From NCBI GenBank assembly GCA_021732085.1, contig JAKFVQ010000022.1:124001-188000 (forward strand): a stretch of DNA of 64,000 nucleotides. The letters run 5' to 3'. A program made the position numbers and the translations under genes. Positions 62,852-64,000 of this stretch are shown here, piece by piece. This stretch comes from Candidatus Obscuribacterales bacterium (GTDB taxonomy: Bacteria > Cyanobacteriota > Vampirovibrionia > Obscuribacterales > Obscuribacteraceae). The notes beneath the pieces were generated by a model. That model was not told where the DNA came from and made no database searches. It saw nothing but the letters and a program-made list of their open reading frames with translations. How positions within the stretch are numbered: the first letter of the stretch is position 1; every line of letters starts with the position of its first letter.

Positions 62852-64000
62852 TAAACTGCTCCCCTCTGGCAGCCAAATACTATGCTCAATTGTTCATCGA
62901 TGAATGCTCGGTCGAAAGAACGTTCGATTAGGATTGTCACCAAGTGGGTTGCTGGCACATTATAATCTTTGTGCTCGTGGAATTGGCGAATTTCTTTAGC
63001 GGTTGGAAGGACCAATTTCTCGCCAATCATGATTTCAACAACTCGGCGGTTTTCCATTTTGGTTTCTTTGATTTTGTTTGCGTTGAGATTAGCGATCAGC
63101 CAACCGAGTTTCTCGTCACCGAAACGCTTTTCTGCAATGCTGAGGAGTGTTTCGCCGCTAGCTATTTTGTGCGTTTCTCTTTCGTCTTGCAAAGATGCAA
63201 TAGCAGCGGTGTTCTCTTGTGACTCGATAGCTTCTTCTTCGCCATCCAATTCTTCTGACTTCTTGCGTGAGCGCATGATGCTGACGCTTGGAAGCAATTG
63301 CATTAAGTCGAGACCATCATATTTTTGATTGCTCTTGCTTTCTGTTGCTGCGATGTAGCTGTATGGCATTGCGCCCATCGGGGTGCTTGCAGTCTGGATA
63401 GACTTCGCTTCGCTTTTCTCTGGGCGAACTGTCGTGCCCAATGTTCTTTCTATTTGGGTGGTGACCATGTTGCTAGCGCTTGCGGCTTGCTGATAATCAA
63501 CTTCTTTGCCTTTGCCAACGCCTGTGAACGCAATCATCGCAGATACGGTGATTTCTTTACCGGGGAAGCGCTTGATGATGTCGAGCTCTTTGCTTTCGGT
63601 TTCGGAGGCTTTGCGCTCGTCGAGCTTTTTGATGGGCTCTGCTTTCTTCTCAACTTCGCTGTTGTTCTTTTGGCACGATTCAGCTTTTGCAGAAACATCG
63701 TCGGAGCGCTTCTTTGCGATGCCAGCCAATGCGATCAAAAGTCCGATTTCGGCACCGGTTAGGTAGCGTCTGCCGGTCTCGGCATTGATACTACGTATGG
63801 TTCCTTCACGATCGCCAGGTTGCGCATTGATTGGGGAGAACCCGGCAATACGACCGCCTCTGACGATGAGATCTCCACTTGGGTTGTTGCTTGCATCAGT
63901 ACCTTTTCCGGAGTTGTGACTATTGCGTCCACCAACGGAGAAATTGCCGTCTTTACCAGCAATGACTGTGAAATCTTTACCGCCGACTGTCAGAGCATCT
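62851..64000 (-). CDS. LysM-domain protein, 5' end cut by window edge
   Basis: The frame is open without a stop from position 64000 down to the TAA at 62851, so at least 382 residues are present and the start lies outside the window; a TTG at 63738 is internal, not the start. The visible N-terminal part is Gly-rich (GGKDFTVIAGKDGNFSVGGRNS), then a helix-like segment TGAEIGLLIALAGIAKK, then a long charged linker rich in Lys, Glu and Ser. The LysM domain 'HKIASGETLLSIAEKRFGDEKLGWLIANLNANKI' with its closing 'GEKLVLPTAKEI' lies at 63175-62980. It overlaps the histidine kinase start, so a cell-wall-binding protein and a two-component pair share one transcript. Confidence 0.8.
   Translation of the reverse strand, partial: DALTVGGKDFTVIAGKDGNFSVGGRNSHNSGKGTDASNNPSGDLIVRGGRIAGFSPINAQPGDREGTIRSINAETGRRYLTGAEIGLLIALAGIAKKRSDDVSAKAESCQKNNSEVEKKAEPIKKLDERKASETESKELDIIKRFPGKEITVSAMIAFTGVGKGKEVDYQQAASASNMVTTQIERTLGTTVRPEKSEAKSIQTASTPMGAMPYSYIAATESKSNQKYDGLDLMQLLPSVSIMRSRKKSEELDGEEEAIESQENTAAIASLQDERETHKIASGETLLSIAEKRFGDEKLGWLIANLNANKIKETKMENRRVVEIMIGEKLVLPTAKEIRQFHEHKDYNVPATHLVTILIERSFDRAFIDEQLSIVFGCQRGAV

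Noticed and set aside
63759..63962. 67-codon minus frame at the right edge
   Set aside because: It is out of frame with the LysM gene, which is continuously open through this region to the window edge.

Overview
The window reads as a chromosome segment from a free-living, Gram-negative-type bacterium with a large and loosely packed genome. Base composition looks moderate by eye. Most genes sit alone or in short operons of two to four, and intergenic gaps are often 150-450 bp. No rRNA, tRNA, phage or plasmid backbone or clear insertion sequence was seen. Several traits are reminiscent of Obscuribacterales-like (non-photosynthetic cyanobacterial, 'Melainabacteria') genomes: many small orphan proteins, LysM proteins, NarL-type sensor/regulator pairs, an MglA-like GTPase, and a giant glycine-rich surface protein. 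That placement is an inference from style; no phylogenetic marker in the window settles it. Both ends are cut inside genes: a minus-strand gene runs off position 1 and a LysM gene runs off position 64000.

Layout. 1-9.7 kb: orphan and LysM genes, a PhyH dioxygenase / ROK kinase / sugar porter cassette, tgt, a VOC protein, a cysteine-peptidase-like protein and a decayed thioredoxin gene. 9.8-15.6 kb: a histamine-methyltransferase-like enzyme, then a subtilisin and four Tad-pseudopilin-like or secreted genes. These form three transcription units, each preceded by the same regulatory array: four GAC boxes at exact 11-bp spacing, then a TATYCT -10 box at fixed distance. 15.9-30 kb: Dabb and TPR proteins, an acyltransferase / SGNH / acyltransferase cassette for O-acylation of a glycan, and an approximately 8.2-kb gene for a surface protein with long GGX-rich stretches. 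30-45 kb: an ArsR plus double-AHSA1 pair, a Ser/Thr kinase next to a GH63 glycosidase, a divergent GH13 enzyme, an OPA-type transporter and a DEAD-box helicase with a 24-bp repeat tail. 45-48 kb: a sensor kinase made of two complementary half-kinases, an MglA-like GTPase and a LuxR-type response regulator. 48-58 kb: a GNAT fusion, a YqhC/YqhD/DkgA-like aldehyde-response group, an M28 peptidase plus SDR pair and an amidohydrolase. 58-64 kb: SRPBCC, a PLD-nuclease/HTH fusion, DUF305, and a LysM / histidine kinase / response regulator operon with overlapping genes.

Most unusual signals. (1) Three 114-bp arrays (56.03, 59.11 and 60.30 kb) each hold four 18-bp palindromes of form GATCTC-N6-GAGATC. 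Start-to-start spacing is 31, 34 and 31 bp in all three, while the spacer sequences are unrelated. Two of the arrays bracket the PLD/HTH gene, and its stop codon lies inside the last palindrome of one array. This looks like a nuclease-like DNA-binding protein with its own sites, and possibly a small mobile element with a solo copy at 56 kb. (2) The 11-bp phased arrays define a small regulon for an extracellular protease and pseudopilin-like proteins, in the style of OmpR/PhoB-family promoters. (3) The kinase at 45.2 kb keeps the phospho-acceptor His only in its first half and the ATPase boxes only in its second half. (4) Two hairpin repeats 43 kb apart share loop and flanks, with compensatory stem changes.

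Functions are assigned by reading motifs by eye. Start codons were moved inward where a clear ribosome-binding site or homologous N-terminus favoured it.
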